Source: Qipengyuania xiamenensis
Lineage (GTDB): Bacteria; Pseudomonadota; Alphaproteobacteria; Sphingomonadales; Sphingomonadaceae
Assembly: GCF_019711495.1 (NCBI RefSeq)
Contig: NZ_JAIGNM010000001.1
Location: 682,001-746,000, forward strand
Length of the DNA stretch: 64,000 bases
Direction of reading: 5' to 3'
Shown piece after piece: positions 1 through 9,311 of the stretch. Under the pieces are notes generated by a model. The model saw only the letters and a list, made by a program, of their open reading frames with translations. It was not told the origin of the DNA and searched no databases. Each line of letters begins with the position of its first letter. Within the stretch, counting starts at the first letter, position 1. The position numbers were made by a program, and so were the translations under genes.

Positions 1-2058
1 GTGGGGACCAACCAGGCCGATGTGAATTCGCGCAACGAACAACGCGTGGCCAATGCGGTGCGCCTCTATCGTTCGCGTGCTTCAGCCGAACGGGTGATCG
101 AAGACCTGTCGCTCCTCGAAGACGAGGCTTTCCTCGCCGAACTGGGCGATGTCCCCGAAAGCCAGAACGCCCTCATGCAGGCTGCGACCAACCGGCTCCT
201 GGCGATCATGTCGGTATCCAGCGAGCCGGGTTCCGACCTCATCCAGGTCGCCGCGACAACCCGTTCTCCCGCGCTCTCTGCCCGCATTGCCAACCAGTAT
301 CCGGAATCGGTTCGTGACGTGCGCAATTCGCACAGCAACCAGCGCCGCCAGGAGTTGCTCGCTTCGCTGAAGTCGGAACAGGCCAGCCGCGCGGAAGACG
401 CAGAAACCGCGGCTCGCGAGCTTTCAGAATTCCGCGCTCGCACCGGTATGCTGGTCGGCGCCGGTAGCGAGGAAGATCTCCAACAGATCAACCGCATCGC
501 AGTCGAGGCCGCATCGGCCAGTGCTGCCAGCAGCGGTTCCGCTTCGCGCAGTGCCGGTATTTCGAATGCCTCACGACTGCGCAGTACCGCACAGGCCACC
601 TCCGCAGCGGTGCAGCAACTCGAACGCCAGCAGTCAGAGCTGATTGCCGAACAGGCTCGCCTCGGTGCCACTTACGGCCCCAATCATCCCGACGTACAGC
701 GCGTCAATTCGCAGCTTTCATCGGTCAACAGTGCCCTGACCAGCGAGCAGGCCCGTGCCCGCGCGGCGGCAAACGAGGTCGCATCTGCCGATGCCGCCCG
801 CATGACGGCCCTTGCGCGGAGCGATGCCGCGATGGACGCCGCCCGCGCATCGCGTCTCCAGGGTACGCTCGCCTCGATGACGGCCAAGGCCTACCAGAAC
901 AATTCGAACATGGCCGAACTGTCGCAATTGCAGCGTGCCAGCGTGCTGGCCGATACTGCCTATGCCAAGATCGCGGATCGCATCGAACAGATCGAAGCGC
1001 AGATGCAGCTACAAGGCGTGAATACCCTCGTCGTGTCGCCGGCTGTCCCCGATTTCGATCGCATTTCGCCTGAGCCGCTGAAGATGGTGCTGCTGGCACT
1101 GCTGGGTTCGGGCGTCATCGCTGTCCTGATTGCCTTCGCCCGCGACCTGATCGACGACCGGCTGCGTACCGCTGCGCAAATCCGCAGATTCGTGAACGTA
1201 CCGACGCTCGGCATGCTGCCGACTATCCAGAGCGGCGTCTCCGACAAGATCGACGAGAACCTCGTTTTGCGTAATCCGCAGTCGCTTTATGGCGAAGCGG
1301 CAAGGTCAGCCTATGCCGAGTTGAAGGCACTCTCGCCCAATTCGGGCTCTCAGTCGGTCCTCATCACCTCGCCCCTGCCCGGCGATGGCAAATCCACCGT
1401 CTCGCTCACCATGGCAGCAGCTGCGGTCAGCATGGGTCAGACGGCAGTGGTGGTCGACCTCGACCTTCGGCGCCACGGCCTGTTGCAGACGCTGCAGAAC
1501 GAGCTTGATACGCCAGATATCGTCGACGTGATCACCGGCCGCGCAGACCTCGATGCGCTGCTCTCCAATCCGTCGCCCGACATGATCGAATGGCATCGCA
1601 AGGGCGACCAGAGCGAGGAAGAGAAGCCCCGGATCGTCCTGCTCAGCGCAAACCGTCCCGTAAGCGACCCCGCTTCGATCCTCACCAGCTATCGCCTGAC
1701 CATGCTGATCGAGAAGCTGAGCCAGCTGTTCGACAAGGTAATCATCAATGCGCCCGCGGCGCTCGCCGTCCGCGATGCGCGCGCCATGTGCGACTACACG
1801 GACAACACCGTCGTCGTTGCGCACTGGGGCCAGACCACGGTCGACCAGATGAAGGCGACGCTCGAGCTCTTGGGCGACCAGGTCAACGGCGTGGTCTACA
1901 ATCACGTAGATTATGCCGAACACGCCCGCCGCAAGTACGGGGACTCGGTCCAGTTCTACATGGAAGCCTCGGAATATTACGTCGACGACGTACCCGAGAA
2001 GATCAGCTTCCTCGACCAGGTCCGCAGGCTCTTCAGGCGCAGCCCGCGCGCAGCCTGA
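1..2058 (+). CDS. Chain-length determinant / BY-kinase-like polysaccharide export protein (5' truncated)
   Basis: This Wzc/GumC-type inner-membrane protein would control polymerisation and export of a surface polysaccharide. The visible 685 residues start inside the periplasmic Wzz region, and the first transmembrane segment expected of the family lies before the window, so position 1 is not the real start. Residues about 110-330 are Ala/Gln/Glu-rich coiled coil. A membrane helix lies at about 362-382. The cytoplasmic ATPase domain has Walker A GDGKST (461-466) and a VVDLDLRR Walker A' motif near 485. The C-terminus carries four tyrosines in a short stretch (KYGDSVQFYMEASEYY), consistent with an autophosphorylated Tyr cluster. 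The next gene, a sugar transferase, starts 12 bases later and is probably in the same operon. Family assignment is firm; kinase activity is inferred. Confidence 0.9.
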   Translation: MGTNQADVNSRNEQRVANAVRLYRSRASAERVIEDLSLLEDEAFLAELGDVPESQNALMQAATNRLLAIMSVSSEPGSDLIQVAATTRSPALSARIANQYPESVRDVRNSHSNQRRQELLASLKSEQASRAEDAETAARELSEFRARTGMLVGAGSEEDLQQINRIAVEAASASAASSGSASRSAGISNASRLRSTAQATSAAVQQLERQQSELIAEQARLGATYGPNHPDVQRVNSQLSSVNSALTSEQARARAAANEVASADAARMTALARSDAAMDAARASRLQGTLASMTAKAYQNNSNMAELSQLQRASVLADTAYAKIADRIEQIEAQMQLQGVNTLVVSPAVPDFDRISPEPLKMVLLALLGSGVIAVLIAFARDLIDDRLRTAAQIRRFVNVPTLGMLPTIQSGVSDKIDENLVLRNPQSLYGEAARSAYAELKALSPNSGSQSVLITSPLPGDGKSTVSLTMAAAAVSMGQTAVVVDLDLRRHGLLQTLQNELDTPDIVDVITGRADLDALLSNPSPDMIEWHRKGDQSEEEKPRIVLLSANRPVSDPASILTSYRLTMLIEKLSQLFDKVIINAPAALAVRDARAMCDYTDNTVVVAHWGQTTVDQMKATLELLGDQVNGVVYNHVDYAEHARRKYGDSVQFYMEASEYYVDDVPEKISFLDQVRRLFRRSPRAA

Positions 2059-2070
2059 CAGGCTGGCCGG

Positions 2071-2649
2071 ATGCAGCGCCTATTCGCCATCATCCTGCTG
2101 GTGGGCCTGGCCCCGCTGCTGGCGCTTTTGTGGCTACTGACCCGGATGAGCCAAGGCTCTCCCGTCCTCTTCAGGCAGCAGCGCTCGGGGCTCGGTGGGA
2201 AGCCTTTCGACATCGCGAAATTCCGCTCGATGACCGACAAGCGCGATGCCAGTGGCGCATTGCTGCCCGACGACGAGCGCGTAACCGCCTGGGGCAGGTT
2301 CCTGCGTCGCTCGCGTCTGGATGAATTGCCGGGGCTCTGGTCGATTGCGCGTGGCGACATGGCGTTCGTCGGCCCACGACCGCTGCTTCCCGAGACCATC
2401 GCCTCCTTGGGAGAGCGGGGAAGAGAACGGGGCAAGGTCCGGCCCGGCCTCACGGGCTGGGCGCAGGTAAACGGCAACACCTTGCTGAGCCTCGACGAAA
2501 AGGTCGCGCTCGATCTCGACTACGTAAGCAACCCGAGCCTTGGCAGGGATCTGGTCATCCTCATGCGGACATTCTGGGTGATGATCGGGGGCGAACGCCG
2601 CACTTCGGTCGCAGGCGGGGCCAAGCCCGACCTTTCGCAGCATCGCTGA
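2071..2649 (+). CDS. Bacterial sugar transferase (undecaprenyl-phosphate glycosyl-1-phosphate transferase)
   Basis: A 192-residue enzyme of the WcaJ/ExoY/PglC family (PF02397) that transfers a sugar-1-phosphate to undecaprenyl phosphate and so starts repeat-unit synthesis at the inner membrane. One N-terminal hydrophobic helix (residues about 4-22) is followed by the family signatures FRQQRSG, KFRSM, SRLDELPGLW (DE pair) and FVGPRP. The length fits the short, PglC-like form without the extra N-terminal membrane region of WcaJ. It lies 12 bases behind the chain-length protein on the same strand. Which sugar it uses cannot be read from the sequence. Confidence 0.93.
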   Translation: MQRLFAIILLVGLAPLLALLWLLTRMSQGSPVLFRQQRSGLGGKPFDIAKFRSMTDKRDASGALLPDDERVTAWGRFLRRSRLDELPGLWSIARGDMAFVGPRPLLPETIASLGERGRERGKVRPGLTGWAQVNGNTLLSLDEKVALDLDYVSNPSLGRDLVILMRTFWVMIGGERRTSVAGGAKPDLSQHR

Positions 2650-2653
2650 ACTC

Positions 2654-3325
2654 TCAGGCCGGCTTCAGTCCCTTCAAATCCGTCAGCGAAAGCCGCGGCG
2701 CGTGTTCGTCGCTTGGCGGGGGCTTGTTGTGGATGCGTCCGGGGCGGAAGAGCTGGATCGTCAGCCAACCCATCTGGTTGGGCGCAAGGAAATCCTTGGT
2801 CGCATTGTCGGCAATATAGACATGCTCTTCGGGAGAATGGCCGCTACGTTCCTGGATCTCGGCGAAAGCGCGCGGATGCGGCTTGCCGAAATCGCCCTCC
2901 CACTGACCCGTCAGGATGCAGTGATCGAACCTGTCCTTCAGCCCAAGAACCTCGAGCTTCCTCGCCTGCATGTCAGCCGGACCATCGCTGATCAGACCAA
3001 TGCGCCTCTCGGAAAACCTCTCGAGGAAACCGGCCACATCGTCGCACAATGCGATCTCGGGATCATGCCCGCGATAGATGCGCACGAGCTCGGGAATATC
3101 GCGATCTTCCGGCGCGATACCGCAATAGTCCAGCGCCCTGTCGAAGATGTCGCCGCGATGGCCGATGGCAAGCAGCTCGTAGCAGACGGTCGCAAAGCGC
3201 TCGCTATCCAGGAGGTGCGATAGCGAGCGCCCGACCGCAGCGTAGCCGCTGCGAGCAAAGTCGCGCTCAAGATAGAGCGTGTCGTCGAGATCGAGCACCA
3301 CCGTCCGTGCAGTCAGCTCGATCAC
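2654..3325 (-). CDS. HAD-family phosphatase
   Basis: A 223-residue haloacid-dehalogenase-fold hydrolase. Motif I is VLDLDDTLY (nucleophile and acid/base Asp), motif II is the LISDG stretch, the conserved Lys lies in FGKPHP, and motif IV is YIADNATKDF. I start it at a GTG at 3325 that overlaps the TGA of the ATP-grasp gene (GTGA), so the two are translationally coupled. A longer upstream open frame exists but would overlap the whole end of the ATP-grasp gene. The substrate is unknown. Coupling to an ATP-grasp enzyme and a glycosyltransferase points to a phosphorylated sugar or precursor for the surface polymer. The 3' end meets the convergent sugar transferase 4 bases away. Confidence 0.88.
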   Translation of the reverse strand: MIELTARTVVLDLDDTLYLERDFARSGYAAVGRSLSHLLDSERFATVCYELLAIGHRGDIFDRALDYCGIAPEDRDIPELVRIYRGHDPEIALCDDVAGFLERFSERRIGLISDGPADMQARKLEVLGLKDRFDHCILTGQWEGDFGKPHPRAFAEIQERSGHSPEEHVYIADNATKDFLAPNQMGWLTIQLFRPGRIHNKPPPSDEHAPRLSLTDLKGLKPA

Positions 3326-4290
3326 ACGAATACCGCCCCGTCGTAGCGCAGCATTGTGGCGCCATCTTGCCAGACGTCGCTGGCGCATTCCGGGCGGCCA
3401 CTTGCAAGAGCCAGGACGCTTTCGGCAAATCGTCCGCCCGCATGGTCCGCCAGGGGATACCCCCCGCCGAAACGGGCATTGATTTCGAAGACGCGCATGC
3501 CGAGCCGGGCATCGTCGATCAGCTGGAAACAGGACACGCCCCTCAGTCCCGGCAGCGCCTGCACGATGCCCGCTGCGATCTTTTCGATATCGGGGCATTT
3601 CGCGGTCCGCCCCTTCTCGACCTCGCCCGCCCGGACCGACAGGCGGATATGGGGAATTACGCAGGCTAGCCGCCCGTCGGCGTCGACGTAGATATTGACC
3701 GTGTATTCCTCGCCATCGAGCAGGTCCTGAAGGATCATCGGTTCGTCATAATGCGGCAGCAGTTCTTCGGGTGAAGCAATCTCCCCGATGCCCCGGCTGG
3801 CGCTTCCGCCCGATGGCTTGATGAAGGACGGCCAGTGCCAGGAATCCGGATCGGCGCGCACCTCGTCGGCGGTGGCAGTCTTCGGGACAGGCACACCGGC
3901 GTCCGCCAGCCGCGTGGCTGTCATTGCCTTGTCGCGCACGATTTCGATCGTCTCGGGAGAGCTCACATGGACCATGGTCCCGATCGCGGCGAAACGGTCC
4001 TTGGCCAATGCCAACGGCTGGAGTTCCGGGTCGATTGTCGGGACGAGGAGCCTGATCCCGTGCTCTTCGCAGTACTCGAGCAATCGTTCGACATATCCAT
4101 CGTCGGTGCAGCGCGGCACGGCAAAGCGTGCATCGGCATCGCGGCAGGCTGCGCTCAAATCCGGTTCGAGATCGCAGGCATGCACTTCGAGCTCGAGGCC
4201 GAGTTTTACTGCCGCTGCTCGAAAGCAGCGGGTCAATTCGACCCTGCGCCCTGCCGAGGTAAAAAGGATGGGGAAGCGTTCAGCGCTCAT
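3322..4290 (-). CDS. ATP-grasp ligase, PylC/carbamoyl-phosphate-synthase-like
   Basis: A 322-residue ATP-grasp protein. The N-terminal Rossmann-like part begins ILFTSAGRRVEL. The ATP-binding part has the FIKPSGGSASRGIG loop and the YTVNIYVD strand, and the Mg-binding motif is VFEINARFGGGYP. ATP-grasp enzymes join a carboxylate (activated as an acyl phosphate) to an amine or thiol. Proteins of this type are found in capsule and EPS loci, often beside a HAD protein as here. The ATG at 4290 overlaps the TGA of the upstream glycosyltransferase (ATGA), and its own TGA overlaps the HAD start. A role in adding an amino-acid-like decoration to the polysaccharide is inference. Confidence 0.88.
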   Translation of the reverse strand: MSAERFPILFTSAGRRVELTRCFRAAAVKLGLELEVHACDLEPDLSAACRDADARFAVPRCTDDGYVERLLEYCEEHGIRLLVPTIDPELQPLALAKDRFAAIGTMVHVSSPETIEIVRDKAMTATRLADAGVPVPKTATADEVRADPDSWHWPSFIKPSGGSASRGIGEIASPEELLPHYDEPMILQDLLDGEEYTVNIYVDADGRLACVIPHIRLSVRAGEVEKGRTAKCPDIEKIAAGIVQALPGLRGVSCFQLIDDARLGMRVFEINARFGGGYPLADHAGGRFAESVLALASGRPECASDVWQDGATMLRYDGAVFV

Positions 4291-5414
4291 CCTTCCGCCA
4301 TCGCCTCCCGCCGCATGGATCCGGCCGGTGCGCCAACACCTTTGCGGCGAGCAAAATGGTCGAGCAGTTCGTCCCACTGCGGAAAGATCTTCTCCGGCGC
4401 GAAGGCCCGGGCCGCTTCGCGGGCGGCCTCGCCCAGCTGGTGGCGTTGCTCGGGGTCCCTGACCAGCCGCTCCATCGCGGCGGCCAATTGTCCGACCTGC
4501 TCTGTCGGCACCAGCAATCCGCTCGCCTGGTTATGCAGCATCTCTTCCGGCCCGAAATCGCATTGCGTGGCAACTACCGGAAGGCCTGCCGCCATGGCCT
4601 CGCCAAGGACGTTGGGAAACCCTTCGTAGCGGGACGAAAGCACAAAAATCTCGGTTTCCGAGAGCCACGCACCCGGGACTTCGCTCGTCCCGCGCAGGGT
4701 CACGCTATCCTTGAGTCCGCGCTGGACGATCAGGGACTGGAGGTTCTCCCGCTCGTCTCCGCTCCCCCATATGTCGAGGTGCCAATCCGGGTGTCGCGGA
4801 GCGATCCGGGCAAAGGCCTTCACGAGAAGATCGAAACCTTTCTGGCGATCGAGCCTGCCGACGCCAGCAATCCTTCGCGCATCCCGTCCCGCCTCGAATG
4901 CCGGTGGTGTGACCGGATTGTTGATCACGACCAGTCGATCGCGCAAGCCGACCGGGAAACACCGCTTCACTCCCCTTGTCTGGCAAACGATTGCATCGGC
5001 GCGGCGGTAGGCGCGGCGAAGCAAGCGGTTCCACAACGGATGCGCGCCCTGTACTTCGGGATTGTTACGTTCGCAGGCGACCCAGCCATGCTGCATCCCT
5101 GCACCTGCCAGCCCGGCGATCAAATTGTTCTTGGTGAGGAACGACAGCAGCACGTCGGGCTGCAACTGCATAAGGGTCTTCCTGAGGCGCCAGATCTTGC
5201 GCAGGACGGACGTGACACCGCCGCCACTACAGTCGAGCCGAACGAGTTCCACGCCTGCGGGAAGCGAGTGATAGACAGGGTCATCCGGCGCATCGAAACT
5301 GATCACGGTCACCCTGCGTCCCGACGCATGCCAATGGTCGCATAGCTGGCCGATAACGCGCTCGGCGCCCCCTGCGCCAAGAGCAGTGATCAAGATTGCA
5401 ATATGCTGCGCCAC
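4287..5414 (-). CDS. Family 4 glycosyltransferase (GT-B fold)
   Basis: A 375-residue GT4-type enzyme. The N-terminal domain has the GAGGAER loop, which binds the acceptor or lipid side. The C-terminal nucleotide-sugar domain has SSRYEGFPNVLGEAMAAG, containing the E-x7-E signature. It should add one sugar to the growing lipid-linked repeat at the cytoplasmic face of the membrane. The start is a GTG at 5414, with no closer ATG that keeps the first beta strand (HIAILITALG). It is first in a three-gene minus-strand block with 4-base overlaps to ATP-grasp and HAD genes. The 173 bases upstream are shared with a divergent membrane protein gene. Confidence 0.93.
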   Translation of the reverse strand: MAQHIAILITALGAGGAERVIGQLCDHWHASGRRVTVISFDAPDDPVYHSLPAGVELVRLDCSGGGVTSVLRKIWRLRKTLMQLQPDVLLSFLTKNNLIAGLAGAGMQHGWVACERNNPEVQGAHPLWNRLLRRAYRRADAIVCQTRGVKRCFPVGLRDRLVVINNPVTPPAFEAGRDARRIAGVGRLDRQKGFDLLVKAFARIAPRHPDWHLDIWGSGDERENLQSLIVQRGLKDSVTLRGTSEVPGAWLSETEIFVLSSRYEGFPNVLGEAMAAGLPVVATQCDFGPEEMLHNQASGLLVPTEQVGQLAAAMERLVRDPEQRHQLGEAAREAARAFAPEKIFPQWDELLDHFARRKGVGAPAGSMRREAMAEG

Positions 5415-5587
5415 GCCTGAAGTCTTCGCTCTCCGTCGCTCGGGAGCCCATGAATTAGCACAGATGATGGAGCGGTTTAGATGGGCAAACGGTCTAACCC
5501 CTTATGCCCTGAGCCTATTCGCGCACCCCCGGCGGACAAGCATCTTGCAGTACTAAAGGGGTAGCTCGTCTTTCCGCTCGTCAGGGC

Positions 5588-7198
5588 GTGCGCATGGGAC
5601 CATTCTGCCCGGCGATGCACAGACCGGTCGAAACAGGGACGATGGCAACCCAGGAGCCACTCGAAGGCAGCAACGGCAGGCTGCGCCTCGCCGGATTTGC
5701 CGTACTGGGCCTCGTTCTCGCTGGACTTGCGGGCCGTATCCTCTCCTTCCCGCTGAACCGCGACGAGAACCTGTTCGTGACGGTCGCCGCCAAGATCGGC
5801 ACTGGCGATATCTATCGCGACCTTGGCTACAATCACCTGCCGAACATGCCCTATCTGCTCGGGCTGGTTTACGAGGTGGTCGGAACCTCGAACCCGCTCC
5901 TCACCGCGCGTGTGCTGCTGGTCGGCTTCTGGCTCTTGGCGATCGCGTCAATCTGGAAGCTTTCGCGGCAACTGTCCTCCGGAAGCACGCCATTTCTTGC
6001 CGCTTCACTGGTCCTAGTTTGCAACACGATGCTGCTGACGGGTGCTGGCACGCTAGCGACCAACAATTTCATCTCGGTGGCCCTGGTCTTCCCGGCGTTT
6101 GCCCTCTTGGTTTCCGGGATCGAGCGGGACAGCCTCTCGCCAACACGCCTGCTCTTCGCAGGGCTGATCGCTTCGCTCGCCATCGGGTTCAAGGCGAATT
6201 ACGTTTTCATTGCTCCCTTCTTCGCGCTGGCAATCCTGATCGCGCCGAACGCCAATTCCCTGAAGGAAAGACTGATCCGCGGCCTGTTGCCGCTGGCAGC
6301 CGGGGGGATCATCGGAGGCTTGCCCACCCTCGCGCATATGCTGTCCGATCCGGATGCATTTTTCGCGCATACTCTCAGTTATTTCATGGAGTTGCACCCG
6401 GCTTACTGGGCCGATGCAAACCTGCCGAAAGCCGTCGGCATCAAGGACAAGATCCTGCTCGCCGAGCGGATGTGGCTGGGCAATACGAGCCTGCTTGCTC
6501 TCGTAATCGTCGGCACCATGACTGCTCTGGTCACCGCCACGAAGGGCGTCCGCGCATTGACCGACTGGAAAGTGATCGTGGTAGCCGGGATGGCGCTTTG
6601 CGGTTTCGTGGTGTCCTTCGTCCCGACCCCGTCATTCGATCACTATTACGTCCCCCCGCTGCCCTTCCTCGTCCTGCTGATCCTCATTCTCGCGGGAAAA
6701 CTCGCAGGCGAACATCGCAAGGCTGTGACGATGCTCATGGCGAGCGCAGCGGTTCTGTGCGTTCTCAACGCCACGCCAAGGCTCGCAGGCGGGCTTGCCA
6801 GCTTTGCCTCCACCGGCTCGTGGGAAACGCTGCGCCTCGCGCGCGATGTCCAGAGTGCAGGAGCCACCGCAGGGCTGGAGCAAGGCGACAGGATCGCAAC
6901 GCTATCACCCGTGCTCGCGCTGGAAGGGGGCTACTCGATCTATCCGGAGTTCGCGGCGGGCCAGTTCGTCTACCGGGTGGCGCCCTACATGACGGATGAG
7001 GATCGCGAGCTCTACCGCACCACCTCGCCTGCCGAGCTGGCCCGCTTCCTCGATGCACAGCAGCCCAAGGCAATTCTGGTCAACCGGGAAGAGGAAATGG
7101 AGGCCGATCTCGCCGAATATGCCCGCCTGAACGGCTACCAGCGGTTCGGTGGCCCGGATTCCGGCAATTCCTTCGATCTCTACGTCGCCGGACGCTGA
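5588..7198 (+). CDS. GT39-like multipass membrane glycosyltransferase
   Basis: A hydrophobic protein of up to 536 residues with about ten predicted membrane helices and a C-terminal periplasmic part. The first loop has NRDENLF and a nearby YNHLPNMPYL, which resemble the DE-containing first periplasmic loop of ArnT/PMT family enzymes using polyprenyl-phosphate sugars. It may therefore attach a sugar to the polymer or a lipid on the periplasmic side. The start is uncertain. The GTG at 5588 gives the longest frame; the ATG at 5642, just after AGGGAC, would remove 18 non-hydrophobic residues and is equally likely. The specific function is unknown. Confidence 0.8.
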   Translation: MRMGPFCPAMHRPVETGTMATQEPLEGSNGRLRLAGFAVLGLVLAGLAGRILSFPLNRDENLFVTVAAKIGTGDIYRDLGYNHLPNMPYLLGLVYEVVGTSNPLLTARVLLVGFWLLAIASIWKLSRQLSSGSTPFLAASLVLVCNTMLLTGAGTLATNNFISVALVFPAFALLVSGIERDSLSPTRLLFAGLIASLAIGFKANYVFIAPFFALAILIAPNANSLKERLIRGLLPLAAGGIIGGLPTLAHMLSDPDAFFAHTLSYFMELHPAYWADANLPKAVGIKDKILLAERMWLGNTSLLALVIVGTMTALVTATKGVRALTDWKVIVVAGMALCGFVVSFVPTPSFDHYYVPPLPFLVLLILILAGKLAGEHRKAVTMLMASAAVLCVLNATPRLAGGLASFASTGSWETLRLARDVQSAGATAGLEQGDRIATLSPVLALEGGYSIYPEFAAGQFVYRVAPYMTDEDRELYRTTSPAELARFLDAQQPKAILVNREEEMEADLAEYARLNGYQRFGGPDSGNSFDLYVAGR

Positions 7199-7354
7199 CC
7201 CTTTCGTATGGTGCTAGCCCCTTGGGAGGGGCGCTGGCTAAACCTGCCTAACCCCGATGCCCATTTCGGCAAAACCCGCGGTTTCCGTAGACTTCAACCA
7301 CGGCGGGGGCCTTCTAGCGGCTCCCGCCACCGTTGAAGGCGAAAGGAAGCTGAG

Positions 7355-8176
7355 ATGAAGGTGGTTCTGCTGGCAGGGGGGCTCGGATCCCGACTTGCGG
7401 AAGAGACCGTCCGTATTCCCAAGCCCATGGTCGAGGTCGCCGGTCGCCCCATCATGCTGCACGTGATGGATATCTACGACCATTTCGGTTTCAGCGATTT
7501 CATCATCGCCTGCGGGTACAAGGCGATCTCCATCAAGAGTTTCTTCCAGGACCTGCACCTGATGACCAACGACTTCACGGTCGGCATCGGGAACGGCAAG
7601 ATGGATCTCAAGCCCACGTCCAAGGTCGACTGGAAGGTTTCAGTCGTCGACACCGGCCTCTCCACCATGACCGGCGGTCGCCTGCGGCGCCTGCGCGACT
7701 GGATCGACGACGAGCCCTTCATGGTCACCTACTCCGACGGGGTGGGCAATATCGATATCGGCAAGCTGGTCGAGTTCCACAAATCGCACGGCAAGCTGGC
7801 CACGGTCACCGCCGTCCAACCGCCTGCACGCTTCGGCAACCTCGAGCTCGCTGGCGACCAGGTCTCCGAGTTTACCGAGAAGGTGCGCAAGCACGAAACC
7901 TGGATCAACGGCGGCTTCTTCGTCTTCGAGCCGGGCGTGCTCGATTACCTGACCGGTGACGACGAACCCCTCGAACAGGCACCGTTGACCAAGATCGCCC
8001 GCGACGGCGAGCTGATGGCCTACAAGCACAAGGGCTTCTGGCACCCGATGGACACCGTCCGCGACCGCGACACGCTCAACAAATACGCCGCGAGCGACAA
8101 TCCGCCCTGGCTCGATTTCGAAAACGGCAAGCCAGTCCTTTCCACCGATTCCCAGGTGCAGCTGGTCAATGCCTGA
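7355..8176 (+). CDS. rfbF: Glucose-1-phosphate cytidylyltransferase
   Basis: A 273-residue nucleotidyltransferase making CDP-glucose from CTP and glucose-1-phosphate, the entry step to CDP-6-deoxysugars. It has the LAGGLGSRL signature (residues 6-14), the IPKPMVEVAGRPI Lys-containing motif, and the TYSDGVGN segment with the metal-binding Asp. The ATG is preceded by AAGGAA at a good distance. It is first of the deoxysugar operon, and its last 8 bases overlap the start of rfbG. The 156 bases upstream contain no gene; the operon promoter should lie there, though I could not fix it. Confidence 0.95.
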   Translation: MKVVLLAGGLGSRLAEETVRIPKPMVEVAGRPIMLHVMDIYDHFGFSDFIIACGYKAISIKSFFQDLHLMTNDFTVGIGNGKMDLKPTSKVDWKVSVVDTGLSTMTGGRLRRLRDWIDDEPFMVTYSDGVGNIDIGKLVEFHKSHGKLATVTAVQPPARFGNLELAGDQVSEFTEKVRKHETWINGGFFVFEPGVLDYLTGDDEPLEQAPLTKIARDGELMAYKHKGFWHPMDTVRDRDTLNKYAASDNPPWLDFENGKPVLSTDSQVQLVNA

Positions 8177-9311
8177 CATACCCCCCGTCCCGATGGAGGC
8201 GTTGGCCAGCTGCTTTTCCGGCAAACGCGTGCTCGTTACCGGGCACACGGGCTTCAAGGGTTGCTGGCTGTCGCTGTGGCTCGAGCGGATGGGCGCTGAG
8301 GTCATCGGCGTTGCCCTCGAACCGCCGCCGGGTCCGTCCATGTTCGAAAGCGTCGGTCTTGCCGAATTGATCGACCACCGGATCGGCGATGTCCGTTCTG
8401 CCGCAGATTTCGAGCGCGCGACCGAAGGCGTAGATGCCGATCTCGTCCTGCATCTTGCCGCGCAATCGCTGGTCCGCCCTTCCTATGACGATCCGGTCGA
8501 CACCTTCGCCACCAATGTGACCGGCACCGCCGTGGTCCTCGACCGCGCACGCCGGATGCCGTCGCTCAAGGGTATCGTCGTCGTCACCAGCGACAAGTGC
8601 TACGAAAACCACGAGTGGGAATGGCCCTATCGCGAGACCGACCAACTGGGTGGCAGCGATCCCTACAGCGCGTCGAAGGGCTGCACCGAACTGGTCGCCA
8701 GCTCATTCCGCCGCTCCTATTTCTCGCAAGCGGGCAGCCCGCACCTCGCAACGGTCAGGGCCGGCAACGTCATCGGCGGCGGCGATTGGGCCGTCGACCG
8801 GCTGATCCCGGACATTATACGCGCCACTCTGGCCGGAACCGCAGTCACCATTCGCAATCCGGCAAGCGTGCGGCCGTGGCAGCACGTGCTCGAACCGCTT
8901 TCCGGGTACCTCGAACTCGCAGCCAAGCTGATTTCGGAGGACGGTGCCCGTTTCGCCGAAGCATGGAATTTCGGACCGCCCCCTGCGGCATTCCAGGAAG
9001 TCGAACCGATCGCGCGCAAGCTTCAGGCCGAGTGGGGCCCGGGCGCGGCACAGATCGCATTCGGCAAGCGCAGCGGCGAACCCCACGAAGCCCGCATGCT
9101 CACACTGGACAGCAGCAAGGCGATGCAGCGGCTTGGCTGGGCCTCGCGCCTCTCCACCGACGAAGCGATCGCCATGATCGCCCAGTGGTACCGTGCCTAT
9201 GCCGATGGGGACGTCGACATGCGCGCCCTCACCCTTGCCCAGATCGACCGCTTTTGCGGCACAGAGTCAACTATCAACCAGCCTGAAGGGAAACGCCCGG
9301 TATGCGCGTGA
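8169..9311 (+). CDS. rfbG: CDP-glucose 4,6-dehydratase
   Basis: A 380-residue extended SDR enzyme that turns CDP-glucose into CDP-4-keto-6-deoxyglucose. The NAD-binding motif is GHTGFKG (residues 25-31), the catalytic Thr/Ser region is VVTSDKCYEN, and the Tyr-Lys pair is in YSASKGCTE. Residues CYENHEW are typical of the CDP-glucose branch rather than RmlB. It overlaps rfbF by 8 bases and the next PLP enzyme by 10 bases, so expression is coupled. The product feeds the downstream PLP enzyme and C-methyltransferase. Confidence 0.95.
   Translation: MPDIPPVPMEALASCFSGKRVLVTGHTGFKGCWLSLWLERMGAEVIGVALEPPPGPSMFESVGLAELIDHRIGDVRSAADFERATEGVDADLVLHLAAQSLVRPSYDDPVDTFATNVTGTAVVLDRARRMPSLKGIVVVTSDKCYENHEWEWPYRETDQLGGSDPYSASKGCTELVASSFRRSYFSQAGSPHLATVRAGNVIGGGDWAVDRLIPDIIRATLAGTAVTIRNPASVRPWQHVLEPLSGYLELAAKLISEDGARFAEAWNFGPPPAAFQEVEPIARKLQAEWGPGAAQIAFGKRSGEPHEARMLTLDSSKAMQRLGWASRLSTDEAIAMIAQWYRAYADGDVDMRALTLAQIDRFCGTESTINQPEGKRPVCA

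Noticed and set aside
5470..5500. GGGCAAACGG/CTAACCCC-like words near 5480, 7250 and 15530, considered as a shared operator for the polysaccharide operons
   Set aside because: The similarity is short and differs in spacing and orientation; it would need a motif search across relatives before being called.
7210..7232. GCCCCT/AGGGGC hairpin after the GT39-like gene, considered as a terminator
   Set aside because: The stem is short and no T-run follows on either strand.
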